Assembly (NCBI GenBank): GCA_018821745.1
Contig: JAHJLU010000634.1
Coordinates: 1 to 8,930, forward strand
Length of the DNA stretch: 8,930 nucleotides
Direction: 5' to 3'
Origin: Myxococcota bacterium
GTDB taxonomy: Bacteria > Myxococcota_A > Polyangia > HGW-17
This document shows, piece by piece, positions 1-6,093 of this stretch. The notes under the pieces are model-generated. The model saw nothing but the letters and a program-made list of their open reading frames with translations, was not told the origin of the DNA and searched no databases. The number at the start of each line of letters is the position of its first letter. The first letter of the stretch is position 1. The translations under genes were made by a program, and so were the position numbers.

Positions 1-1
1 A

Positions 2-832
2 CCAGACAGCGAAACCTGCCATATTTTCCGTTTCCTCCTCGCTGCCCTCGCTGAACGCTATTCTATCCTGGTCCATCACTTCGTTATCATGGCAAATCAC
101 TACCACCTCATCGTGACAGACCAGGGCATCAATATCAATAGGTTTAACCAGGATTTCAATGCACTCCTCGCTAAATGCATGAACGCTAAACTGAAAAGGA
201 AGGGTACATTCTGGGAACCAGGTGATGTGGGGGACACCAGACTCATTACCCCACAGGATATCATCGAAAAAGCAATTTATTCCCTCGCTAACCCGGTCAG
301 TGCAGGAATTGTCAAACGCGCTCACCAGGATTGCTCCCGAATCTCCCGTATTGGTGATATTGGAGCTCCAGGGGATGCTCTAAAACGACCACACTTCTAT
401 TTCAGGACAAACAGTCAAATGCAAAAAGACGCAACCCTCAGGCTCTGTGTCCCAAATGCCTTTTCTGACAGCCCCATAGATTACCGCCAGAACCTGTGGG
501 AACGCCTGTTCGCAAGAGAAAATGAAATCGCGGTAGAACGAGGCCACAGGGGATTCATGGGTAAGAAAAATGCTATGAAAATATCAGCCTTCGACCGGCC
601 CCGTGAAGATTTGGTCAGCCATACCCTGAATCCCAGGATCGCCTGCTGTGACCCCAAACTCATGCGCAAAGAAAAAAAAGCGTTGAGGGCTTTTCGAAGA
701 GCATACAGGGAAGCACGCGCTGCCTGGCTGCAAGGAGACAGAAGCGTACTCTTCCCCCCCGGCACATGGGCAATGATGTTTTTTCATGGGGCCAAAACAA
801 TGACTTTCAAAGAGGACATCCTCATCCTCTGA
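2..832 (+). CDS. IS200/RAYT-like HUH transposase, 5' end cut by window
   Basis: This is probably a REP-associated (RAYT-type) Y1 transposase, a single-strand DNA nuclease that cuts and joins at hairpins. The reading frame is open from base 2, so the ATG at 89 is internal: the 29 codons before it encode the usual helix and strand (ERYSILVHHFVI) that lead into the HUH motif MANHYHL. Numbering from that ATG, the HUH histidines are H4 and H6. A KGTFW block is near residues 38-42, and the YSLANPVSAG segment has the likely catalytic tyrosine at Y64. The basic C-terminal half ends in an FPPGTW..FHG block that I associate with delta-lineage RAYT proteins. The frame is intact to its TGA. No repeated REP hairpins flank it inside the window, so it may be a domesticated single-copy gene. 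The family is secure; the RAYT subgroup is inferred. Confidence 0.85.
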   Translation, partial: PDSETCHIFRFLLAALAERYSILVHHFVIMANHYHLIVTDQGININRFNQDFNALLAKCMNAKLKRKGTFWEPGDVGDTRLITPQDIIEKAIYSLANPVSAGIVKRAHQDCSRISRIGDIGAPGDALKRPHFYFRTNSQMQKDATLRLCVPNAFSDSPIDYRQNLWERLFARENEIAVERGHRGFMGKKNAMKISAFDRPREDLVSHTLNPRIACCDPKLMRKEKKALRAFRRAYREARAAWLQGDRSVLFPPGTWAMMFFHGAKTMTFKEDILIL

Positions 833-1037
833 CATCCCTCCCAGTTGCCTTCACCACAGGGGTTGACATCAGTTCAGGATACCTGCATCAAATCCCGGCT
901 TTTTAAAGACTTTTATGAAGAAATCCACAGCCCAACCTGCTGAGTTTATCTTCCCTAACAACAAAATCACTCTCTCAGTTGAATAAAAAACTTATATTAC
1001 ATTCTAAAAAATACTCGTTCCCCGGGTCGGTTTTGGG
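833..1037. other. Convergent intergenic gap, no gene seen
   Basis: These 205 bases lie between the 3' ends of the transposase and rocD genes, which point at each other. The right half (about 960-1015) is AT-rich. I found no hairpin followed by a T-run in either direction. The longest small palindrome is CAGG-ata-CCTG at 875-885, too short to call a terminator. No open frame of interest is present. Confidence 0.6.
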
Positions 1038-2240
1038 TTATTGGGCGATGACTTCGATAACCTGGTCGAGGCCCCAGGAGAGGTCTTCTTTGGAAATGAT
1101 GAGGGGAGGAGCGAGACGAATGGTGTGATGATGGGTGTCTTTGGCAAGGAGACCTCTGTCCATAAGTGCCTGGCAATATTTTCTGGCACCGCCTGCTTCT
1201 GGCTTCAGTTCGAGCCCAATCCACAGACCCCGTCCTCTGATCTCTTTGACCAGCGGGTGGTCTTTGAGCACGGAAAGCTTCTCCATGGCGAATTTTCCGA
1301 GTTCATTGGCCCGCTCAACCAGTTTTTCTTCTTCGAGCACCTCTAGTGCCGCCATTGCAACCGCGGCAGCCAGGGGATTGCCACCAAAAGTGGACCCATG
1401 TTCACCGGGCTTGAACACAGACAGAATCTCGCGGGAAGAAACAACGGCGCTGACGGGATAGAATCCGGCGCCCAGGGCTTTTCCAAGGCAAACCATATCA
1501 GGCTTGACATCCTCCCAGGAGGAGGCCAGGAGTCTGCCGGTCCTGCCAAGACCGGATTGGATTTCGTCAACGATGAGGAGCATATTGTGCGCTTCACATG
1601 TTTCTTTTACCTGTTTGAGCCAGCCATTTGGGGGAAAAATTATCCCCGATTCACCCTGTATGGGTTCAGTAAGGACGGCTACAGTATCGGGCGTAATAGC
1701 TTTTTTCAGCGCTTCAATATCCCCGAATGGGACAATATCAAATCCTGGCGTGAAGGGGCCAAATCCCTTGCGATAATCATCCTCCGTAGAAAAACTCACA
1801 ATGGTCACGGTCCGACCATGGAAATTATTCGCCATACAGATAATGCGAGCCTTTTCACTCGGCACACCCTTTTTTACATATCCCCACTTGCGAGCGGCCT
1901 TCAGGGCTGTCTCCACTGCTTCAGCGCCAGAGTTCATAGGGAGCATCATCTCGTAATCGAGCATGGTGCAAAGTTTCTCTGCAAGGAGTGGAAGCCTGTC
2001 ATTGCGAAAAGCCCGGGAAGTCAGTGCTACCTTCGTGGCCTGGTCAATCATGGCTTTTAGCACTTTAGGGTGAGAGTACCCCTGGTTCAGCGCCGAATAG
2101 GCTGCGAGGCAATCAAGATATTTCTTTCCATCGACATCCTTCACCCACACGCCCTGTACCTCGGCGATGACCACGTCAAGAGGATTATAATTGGGCGCAA
2201 CATACTGTTTTTCCAGGGCGATATACTGCTTTGTATTCAT
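1038..2240 (-). CDS. rocD: Ornithine aminotransferase (ornithine--oxo-acid transaminase)
   Basis: This PLP enzyme of fold type I moves the delta-amino group of L-ornithine to 2-oxoglutarate, giving glutamate 5-semialdehyde and glutamate, and so links arginine/ornithine breakdown to proline and glutamate. The 400-residue length is normal for the family. Visible landmarks are NYNPLDVVI (17-25), YSALNQG (48-54, typical of RocD rather than ArgD), NSGAEA (103-108, phosphate binding), NNFHGRT (138-144), the pyridine-N aspartate D225 in VDEIQSG, the Schiff-base lysine K254 in CLGKALGAGFYP, GSTFGGNPL (282-290) and R375 in IRLAPPL. The ATG is preceded by GGAG (2247-2250 on the minus strand) at a six-base spacing. 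It stands alone, divergent from the lipoprotein gene. Acetylornithine aminotransferase is the main alternative, but the N-terminal blocks favour RocD. Confidence 0.95.
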   Translation of the reverse strand: MNTKQYIALEKQYVAPNYNPLDVVIAEVQGVWVKDVDGKKYLDCLAAYSALNQGYSHPKVLKAMIDQATKVALTSRAFRNDRLPLLAEKLCTMLDYEMMLPMNSGAEAVETALKAARKWGYVKKGVPSEKARIICMANNFHGRTVTIVSFSTEDDYRKGFGPFTPGFDIVPFGDIEALKKAITPDTVAVLTEPIQGESGIIFPPNGWLKQVKETCEAHNMLLIVDEIQSGLGRTGRLLASSWEDVKPDMVCLGKALGAGFYPVSAVVSSREILSVFKPGEHGSTFGGNPLAAAVAMAALEVLEEEKLVERANELGKFAMEKLSVLKDHPLVKEIRGRGLWIGLELKPEAGGARKYCQALMDRGLLAKDTHHHTIRLAPPLIISKEDLSWGLDQVIEVIAQ

Positions 2241-2354
2241 AGGTCACTCCACAGTCCAGCTCACGGGTCCTGCCCGGCCGGGAGAAAGGGTTCATTGCCT
2301 GCCGCTGCAGAGGTGGCGGGCACCATCAGCCTCACCACAACGAGACATGTAACT

Positions 2355-2377
2355 CAAGTTTTATTTTGAAAAACTTG
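2355..2377. repeat. Perfect 8-bp inverted repeat, candidate operator
   Basis: CAAGTTTT (2355-2362) and AAAACTTG (2370-2377) are perfect inverted arms around a seven-base loop. The site is AT-rich and lies about 115 bp upstream of the rocD start codon, where an operator or promoter element is expected. There is no following T-run to suggest a terminator. The role is inferred from position only. Confidence 0.45.
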
Positions 2378-2410
2378 CAAATACTTTAATCCAGATCCTT
2401 TGGGGTTATT

Positions 2411-2425
2411 GGAAGAAACGCTTCC
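2411..2425. repeat. Short inverted repeat GGAAG-N5-CTTCC
   Basis: Perfect five-base arms (2411-2415 and 2421-2425) surround AAACG, between rocD and the lipoprotein promoter. It could be half of a regulatory cluster with the neighbouring palindromes, or chance. Confidence 0.25.
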
Positions 2426-2466
2426 TGAAAAAACATTGGTGAATAATTGCACATGCCTTGCCGGGG

Positions 2467-2478
2467 GAAGTGAACTTC
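2467..2478. repeat. Palindrome GAAGT-ga-ACTTC next to the -35 box
   Basis: Perfect five-base arms with a two-base centre end ten bases before the candidate -35 hexamer of the lipoprotein promoter. That is a usual place for a dimeric activator or repressor. Short arms make chance possible. Confidence 0.3.
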
Positions 2479-2487
2479 GAATTTTGG

Positions 2488-2516
2488 ATGACCATTCCGG
2501 CTAATTGTTTTATACT
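2488..2516 (+). promoter_or_regulatory. Sigma-70-like promoter for the lipoprotein gene
   Basis: The -10 box TATACT (2511-2516) matches five of six consensus bases. ATGACC (2488-2493), which matches four of six bases of TTGACA, sits 17 bases upstream. The start point would be near 2523, giving a leader of about 48 bases before the ATG at 2571. The leader includes TCCGT/ACGGA arms (2516-2520 and 2532-2536) that could form a weak hairpin. Confidence 0.5.
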
Positions 2517-2558
2517 CCGTCACCAAAGAATACGGATTACCGTCAACCCGGATTATTT

Positions 2559-2564
2559 GAGGAG
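2559..2564 (+). promoter_or_regulatory. Shine-Dalgarno GAGGAG that fixes the lipoprotein start
   Basis: GAGGAG ends six bases before ATG 2571. The same frame is open to an ATG at 2505, but that one overlaps the -10 promoter region and would put 22 polar residues before the signal peptide, so 2571 is preferred. Confidence 0.75.
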
Positions 2565-2570
2565 AAAACA

Positions 2571-4508
2571 ATGAAAAAAACGAATATTTTTCTATTATTT
2601 GCCGGTTCGATTTTTTTACTGACATCATGCCCGAAAAAATCAGAACCAACAACGACGACTGATCCCAAAGTGAAAAAAGTCGATTTCATGGGGGACAATG
2701 CCCAAACGGACAACCGTCTGCAGATCCCTGTGTTTACCAAAGAAGGCAAAGTTGCAGACCTCAAGCTCCACATGGCCCCTGCGAAGACCACCGGCCTCAG
2801 CGTGACACTAGAGCCGACCGGTCCTACCCCCGGAAAACCCGGAACCGATGCCCATGCAGCAGTATATACATCCCTTCTGAATGCATCTCTGCTCGTGGGA
2901 AAAGAGATGGATAAATTCGAAGTAAAACTCAGTGGCTCATGGAACATCGACGCCAGTGGTGCTCAGGCTGCCATGGCGGCTTCCATGATGGCCTCCATGA
3001 CCGCGTCCAAGATTAAGCCCGAGGTGACTGTTGTCGGCACCATCAACCCCGACGGCACCATTGGCCCCGTGGACAATCTCCCCGCAAAACTCCAGGGGGC
3101 CATCGCGGCAGGCAAAAAGGTCTTCGGGTATCCAGCAGGTCAGACGCTGGCCTGGGATGCTGCCACCAAGAATTTTGTCTCACTCACGGACATTGCAAAA
3201 AAATCCTCGGTGACGTTAAAAGAGCTTTCCACCGTGTATGAGGCCTTCCGCGTACTCACCGGGGCCGAGGTGAAACTCCCGGCGCTCGTGACAGCAGAAG
3301 AAATGAAACTCTCCAAAGAACTCTCCGGTCAACTCTCGGGAATGGCCTCCAACTGGGTTAAGAAATATTCCCTCTACGATAAAAAGTTTTCAAAAATATA
3401 CACACGCGCCAAGGAAAAAACCAAAAAATGGAAAAAGATTGCCGCAGAGTATAAAAAACAAGGCCTTGAACTGATTAAGAAAGGTGATGTCTCCCCGGGG
3501 TATGATTACACACAGCGAGGTGGCTCATTTGCCTTCACTTCCTATTGGTCAAAACGATTTGATCAACTGGACTCCAAGAAAAATCTGAAGGGGATGCTCA
3601 AAGCCCTGTCTGAATTCACCCAGGTGAGCAAGGATCTCAAGGATGCCATGAAGAGCTTCCGGGAGATGAAACCCGAGAGCCGTGGTGATCTTCTGGCCCT
3701 CGTCTCCGCATGGGAACAGCTCGTGAGCGCCTGGGCCTATGGCCAGCAGGGCGACGCCCTCGCCAAGGAGACCCTTGACAAGATCAATTATCTCATCTCC
3801 AAAAAGCTCGCTCCCTCCATGGACCAGGGCAGACTCTACAAGATGCTCGACAACACAACACTCAAGTACTCCATGGCCCAACTGAAGACACAAAAAGCCC
3901 TCGATTTTGCAAAATTCGTCGGGATGAAGGGCGAGAAGTTCATCGTTCAACTCGATAAATTCAAGCGTATTTCCGCCGTGTTAAAAACTGTCGCCATGGC
4001 CTCCATGGCCCACACCGACACCCTCTTCCTCACCAACGACATGGCAAAAACCGGAGTGGAAAAGGACAAAATCAAAGAAGTCCTCATGGCCACAAACAAC
4101 AATTACCTTCAAGCGGTGACCATCATCCAGTTCCCTGATAAAGAGTCCAAAGAAGAATCCTTCGAGAATATCCTCGCTTCAATTGCTGCCTACACGAGCT
4201 CCTACTTCAACACGGCCATGCTGATCCTCAAGCATGCCTCACTGCAGGTCACCACCGACGCCCAGGGCAACATGGAAATCAAGCGGAAAAAAGCCCTCGA
4301 GGCCATGCTGGCAGCCGCCGAGCAGAATGTCCTGCAGCAGGCCGCGCTCTCGAAAAAATACGCCGGTGTCATCCCCGCCAGCGCAAAGTTCTTCTACAAC
4401 ATCGGCCTCTCCATGAAAGACCAGAACTACTCCCTGAAGGTGAAAGCCCTTGAAATGTTCTGGAAAGCTTCCATGGAATGCCAGCTCTCCATCCTCATGG
4501 CCCAATAA
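2571..4508 (+). CDS. Lipoprotein with Lon/S16-like protease domain
   Basis: This 645-residue protein begins with a lipoprotein signal: MKK, a hydrophobic stretch, then lipobox LLTSC with the lipidated cysteine at C20, followed by PKKS and a Thr-rich linker. It is therefore exported and membrane anchored. Residues about 60-190 resemble the proteolytic domain of Lon (S16): the block VVGTINPDGTIGPV (154-167) is the family signature, and the following LPAKLQGAIAAGKKVFGYP aligns without gaps to the Lon segment holding the catalytic lysine, placing K173 at that site. S129 in DASGAQAAM is the candidate nucleophile, but lies 44 residues before K173 instead of 43 as in E. coli Lon, so activity is uncertain. 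There is no AAA+ ATPase domain. Residues about 200-645 are Lys-rich, probably helical, and not recognised. It could be an inactive structural relative of the protease. Confidence 0.75.
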   Translation: MKKTNIFLLFAGSIFLLTSCPKKSEPTTTTDPKVKKVDFMGDNAQTDNRLQIPVFTKEGKVADLKLHMAPAKTTGLSVTLEPTGPTPGKPGTDAHAAVYTSLLNASLLVGKEMDKFEVKLSGSWNIDASGAQAAMAASMMASMTASKIKPEVTVVGTINPDGTIGPVDNLPAKLQGAIAAGKKVFGYPAGQTLAWDAATKNFVSLTDIAKKSSVTLKELSTVYEAFRVLTGAEVKLPALVTAEEMKLSKELSGQLSGMASNWVKKYSLYDKKFSKIYTRAKEKTKKWKKIAAEYKKQGLELIKKGDVSPGYDYTQRGGSFAFTSYWSKRFDQLDSKKNLKGMLKALSEFTQVSKDLKDAMKSFREMKPESRGDLLALVSAWEQLVSAWAYGQQGDALAKETLDKINYLISKKLAPSMDQGRLYKMLDNTTLKYSMAQLKTQKALDFAKFVGMKGEKFIVQLDKFKRISAVLKTVAMASMAHTDTLFLTNDMAKTGVEKDKIKEVLMATNNNYLQAVTIIQFPDKESKEESFENILASIAAYTSSYFNTAMLILKHASLQVTTDAQGNMEIKRKKALEAMLAAAEQNVLQQAALSKKYAGVIPASAKFFYNIGLSMKDQNYSLKVKALEMFWKASMECQLSILMAQ

Positions 4509-4533
4509 TTTTCTCCAAATCATCCATCACAGG

Positions 4534-4562
4534 GGAACCTTTGGCACTCCATCGGGGTCCAA
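4534..4562 (+). promoter_or_regulatory. ECF-type promoter of the sensor/sigma operon
   Basis: GGAACCT (4534-4540), then 16 bases, then GTCCAA (4557-4562). The group closely matches the RpoE-type ECF consensus GGAACTT-N16-GTCTAA, with one mismatch in each box. It lies 42 bp before the sensor gene start, with a start point near 4568-4570, and heads the operon that encodes an ECF sigma factor. Autoregulation is the natural reading. It is inferred from motif and position only. Confidence 0.55.
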
Positions 4563-4593
4563 CTCAATGATCCGCCACCCAGCACGGACAGAT

Positions 4594-4599
4594 GAGGTG
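4594..4599 (+). promoter_or_regulatory. Shine-Dalgarno GAGGTG that favours ATG 4604
   Basis: GAGGTG ends four bases before ATG 4604. An in-frame ATG at 4592 overlaps this site and has only weak pairing upstream. Start 4604 also gives a cleaner signal peptide (MKFTMITVF...). Confidence 0.5.
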
Positions 4600-4603
4600 T
4601 TTA

Positions 4604-5134
4604 ATGAAATTTACAATGATAACCGTTTTCAGTTTCTCCCTGTTTTTCGCCTCTCCAGGCTTCGCACAGCACACCCGTCAGGGACGGGGCATGCATCCCC
4701 GGGGAAGGCACCACAAGGGCCTTGGAGAGCTCTTGAATATGGGAAAAGAGCACCGCAGCGGGGTGTTCTTTCTTATGCGACACCTTGATGTGGCAAAGAA
4801 ACGGCTGAAATTGACCGATAAACAAATCCAGCAATTTCAAAAAATCGGCATTGCTTTCAAAAAACAGTTCCTTGATGTAAAGAAAAAGTTGATACCGGAG
4901 AAATTGGAACTACAAAAACAGCTGCTCAGTGAGAAAATCGATCTCAAGAAGGTCAAGCGGCAGTTGGACAAAATCGCCGGTCATCTGGTGGATATTCAGA
5001 TGCTGAAAATCAAGCACCGGCTGGCCATGGAAAACGTACTGACGAAATCCCAGCGGCTGGAGCTGCGGACCATCGTGAGCCAGCGAAAACGCCCCGGACA
5101 TAGGTTTGGTCCCGGCATGCATCCCGGAGATTAA
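4604..5134 (+). CDS. Periplasmic Spy/CpxP/CnrX-like sensor protein (LTxxQ family)
   Basis: This 176-residue exported protein has a Sec signal peptide (residues 1-21, likely cut after GFA) and a strongly basic, helical body. It has two LTxxQ motifs, LTDKQ (70-74) and LTKSQ (146-150), the mark of the Spy/CpxP/ZraP/CnrX group of periplasmic chaperones and metal or stress sensors. Both ends are rich in possible metal ligands: H23, M30, H31, H36 and H37 near the N terminus, and H166, M172 and H173 at the C terminus, with GMHP present in both. Residues 62-160 look like the long helical hairpin of the family, with many Lys and Gln. The gene abuts the ECF sigma gene with no spacer, so the two are probably translationally coupled. 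I infer that it is the periplasmic sensor for that sigma factor. Zinc, nickel, copper or misfolded protein are possible signals; the sequence does not decide. An alternative start is ATG 4592 (180 residues). Confidence 0.8.
   Translation: MKFTMITVFSFSLFFASPGFAQHTRQGRGMHPRGRHHKGLGELLNMGKEHRSGVFFLMRHLDVAKKRLKLTDKQIQQFQKIGIAFKKQFLDVKKKLIPEKLELQKQLLSEKIDLKKVKRQLDKIAGHLVDIQMLKIKHRLAMENVLTKSQRLELRTIVSQRKRPGHRFGPGMHPGD
4688..5125 (+). repeat. Exact 12-bp repeat encoding GMHP at both ends of the sensor gene
   Basis: GGCATGCATCCC occurs at 4688-4699 and again at 5114-5125, in the same codon phase, encoding the metal-ligand motif GMHP near each end of the mature sensor protein. Identical codons suggest either a recent duplication or shared codon preference. 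Confidence 0.4.
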
Positions 5135-5626
5135 ATGGAAGCAGTTTCCACAGAACAATTTGCCCAGTTCATTGGCAAAACCAAGAAAATGGTGCTCAAG
5201 GCTGTGTTGGTCCATCTTCACCCTGAGTTGACAAATTTTATTGACGATGTTGTTCAGGAAACCTATCTGCGGGCGTGGAAAGCCCTGGTGAAGGATCAGT
5301 TTCGGGGAGACTCGGAGGTCTCGACCTGGCTCTATGTTATCGCAAAAAACGAAGCCCGGCGAACCAACAAAAAGATGGGCGTCAAAGCCGTTGATCCAGC
5401 TCTCCTCTATCCTCAGAATGAGCCGGAGGAGTTTCCCCTTGAGGTCCTCGAGGAGTTCATCGGGCAACTCCCAGAAAAGTATGGCTCAATTTTTTCATTG
5501 AGACTTAAAGGGTTTACCGAAGAAGAGATTGCGAGCAGATTGCAAATTTCCAAAGGCACAGTGAAGAGCCGCGCTTCCCGGGGGAAGAAGCTCCTGGCGC
5601 GGCTGCTCACGGAGGCACGATCATGA
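5135..5626 (+). CDS. ECF-family RNA polymerase sigma factor
   Basis: This 163-residue protein has the two-domain ECF layout. Region 2 spans about 8-80, with DDVVQETYLRAWKAL (37-51) for core binding and the -10 recognition part STWLYVIAKNEARR (63-76). Region 4 spans about 105-158, with QLPEKYGSIFSLRLKGF followed by the helix-turn-helix EEIASRLQISKGTVKSRASRGKKLL (130-154), which reads the -35 box. Its ATG follows directly on the TAA of the sensor gene, and GGAG (5126-5129) lies inside that gene's end. Its own 3' end overlaps the next gene by ATGA. Between a periplasmic Spy-like protein and a membrane protein, its likely job is to transcribe an envelope or metal response, including this operon through the promoter at 4534-4562. 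Family assignment is firm; the stimulus is not known. Confidence 0.93.
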   Translation: MEAVSTEQFAQFIGKTKKMVLKAVLVHLHPELTNFIDDVVQETYLRAWKALVKDQFRGDSEVSTWLYVIAKNEARRTNKKMGVKAVDPALLYPQNEPEEFPLEVLEEFIGQLPEKYGSIFSLRLKGFTEEEIASRLQISKGTVKSRASRGKKLLARLLTEARS

Positions 5627-6030
5627 AAAACAAATCCAATCACATGGAACAAGAGATCAACCGACGACTTCAGGATCCTTCGTGGGACGTGGCCATGGCC
5701 TCACGGATCCTGGCCCGCAGGCAGACAGCTGGAAACAGGCGCCGCATCCTTGTCTCAGCTACCGCCGCGGCCCTCCTCATCGTCACGCTTATGGCAGGAG
5801 TTACCCTGCACACGCACCTTACGGCCTCACCACAGCGGGACAATTTCGACACCGTGGCCATGAACAGGCTGCCCTTGACCCCCCTCCCAGCAGCCCCGGT
5901 CAAGATCGCCATTACTCCCCACAAATCCGCAGTTCCCTCCATCACCTCGCTGGAAGATCCCTTCGCCGAGGAGGGAGACAATTTCGACGGCCTCGATACC
6001 CTGGTGGACAACACGCTGGTCCGCCGATAG
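5623..6030 (+). CDS. Single-pass membrane protein, probable anti-sigma factor
   Basis: This 135-residue protein overlaps the sigma gene by four bases (ATGA), so both are made together. Residues 1-41 are polar and basic, ending in NRRR, and should be cytoplasmic. Residues 42-62 form one hydrophobic transmembrane helix, and the remaining 73 residues should be periplasmic. The periplasmic tail carries two DNFD motifs (73-76 and 119-122) and an acidic stretch (111-129). There is no cysteine in the protein, so it is not a zinc-binding (ZAS) anti-sigma factor. No sequence family is recognised; the anti-sigma role is inferred from position, topology and the analogy to CnrY, whose short cytoplasmic end holds CnrH. 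The acidic tail could meet the basic Spy-like protein in the periplasm. Confidence 0.65.
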   Translation: MKNKSNHMEQEINRRLQDPSWDVAMASRILARRQTAGNRRRILVSATAAALLIVTLMAGVTLHTHLTASPQRDNFDTVAMNRLPLTPLPAAPVKIAITPHKSAVPSITSLEDPFAEEGDNFDGLDTLVDNTLVRR

Positions 6031-6067
6031 TCCTCCCTGCTTTTCATTTCTTTTCCATATTTTCTGG

Positions 6068-6073
6068 TGTAAT
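6068..6073 (+). promoter_or_regulatory. Possible extended -10 box before the PRMT-like gene
   Basis: TGTAAT, preceded by TG one base upstream (6065-6066), resembles an extended -10 element. No good -35 is visible, and the start point would fall almost on the Shine-Dalgarno sequence. The methyltransferase gene may instead be read from the sigma operon, 63 bases upstream. Confidence 0.2.
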
Positions 6074-6093
6074 CTGCCGGGGGAGAAATTACT

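Larger units (their letters stand above)
2241..2570. other. Divergent control region between rocD and the lipoprotein gene
   Basis: These 330 bases hold no credible gene. They carry the start regions of two divergent genes, three inverted repeats (2355-2377, 2411-2425, 2467-2478), a sigma-70-like promoter reading rightwards (2488-2516) and the Shine-Dalgarno sequence of the lipoprotein gene. I could not find a convincing -35/-10 pair for rocD on the minus strand. Confidence 0.6.

Noticed and set aside
89..832. Complete transposase starting at ATG 89
   Set aside because: The frame is open back to base 2 and the upstream codons encode the expected family sequence, so the true start is before the window.
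960..1037. Intrinsic terminator for rocD
   Set aside because: There are T-runs in the minus-strand direction, but I could not fold a GC-rich stem directly before them.
1398..2060. 220-codon plus-strand frame inside rocD
   Set aside because: It is antisense to a clearly recognisable rocD and has no domain signature.
2505..2570. Upstream ATG 2505 as start of the lipoprotein
   Set aside because: It overlaps the -10 region, lacks a Shine-Dalgarno sequence and would add 22 residues before the lipoprotein signal.
4670..4720. RG-rich segment of the Spy-like protein as substrate of the nearby PRMT-like enzyme
   Set aside because: The segment has GR/RG steps, but the protein is exported and the enzyme has no export signal. 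Proximity alone does not support it.
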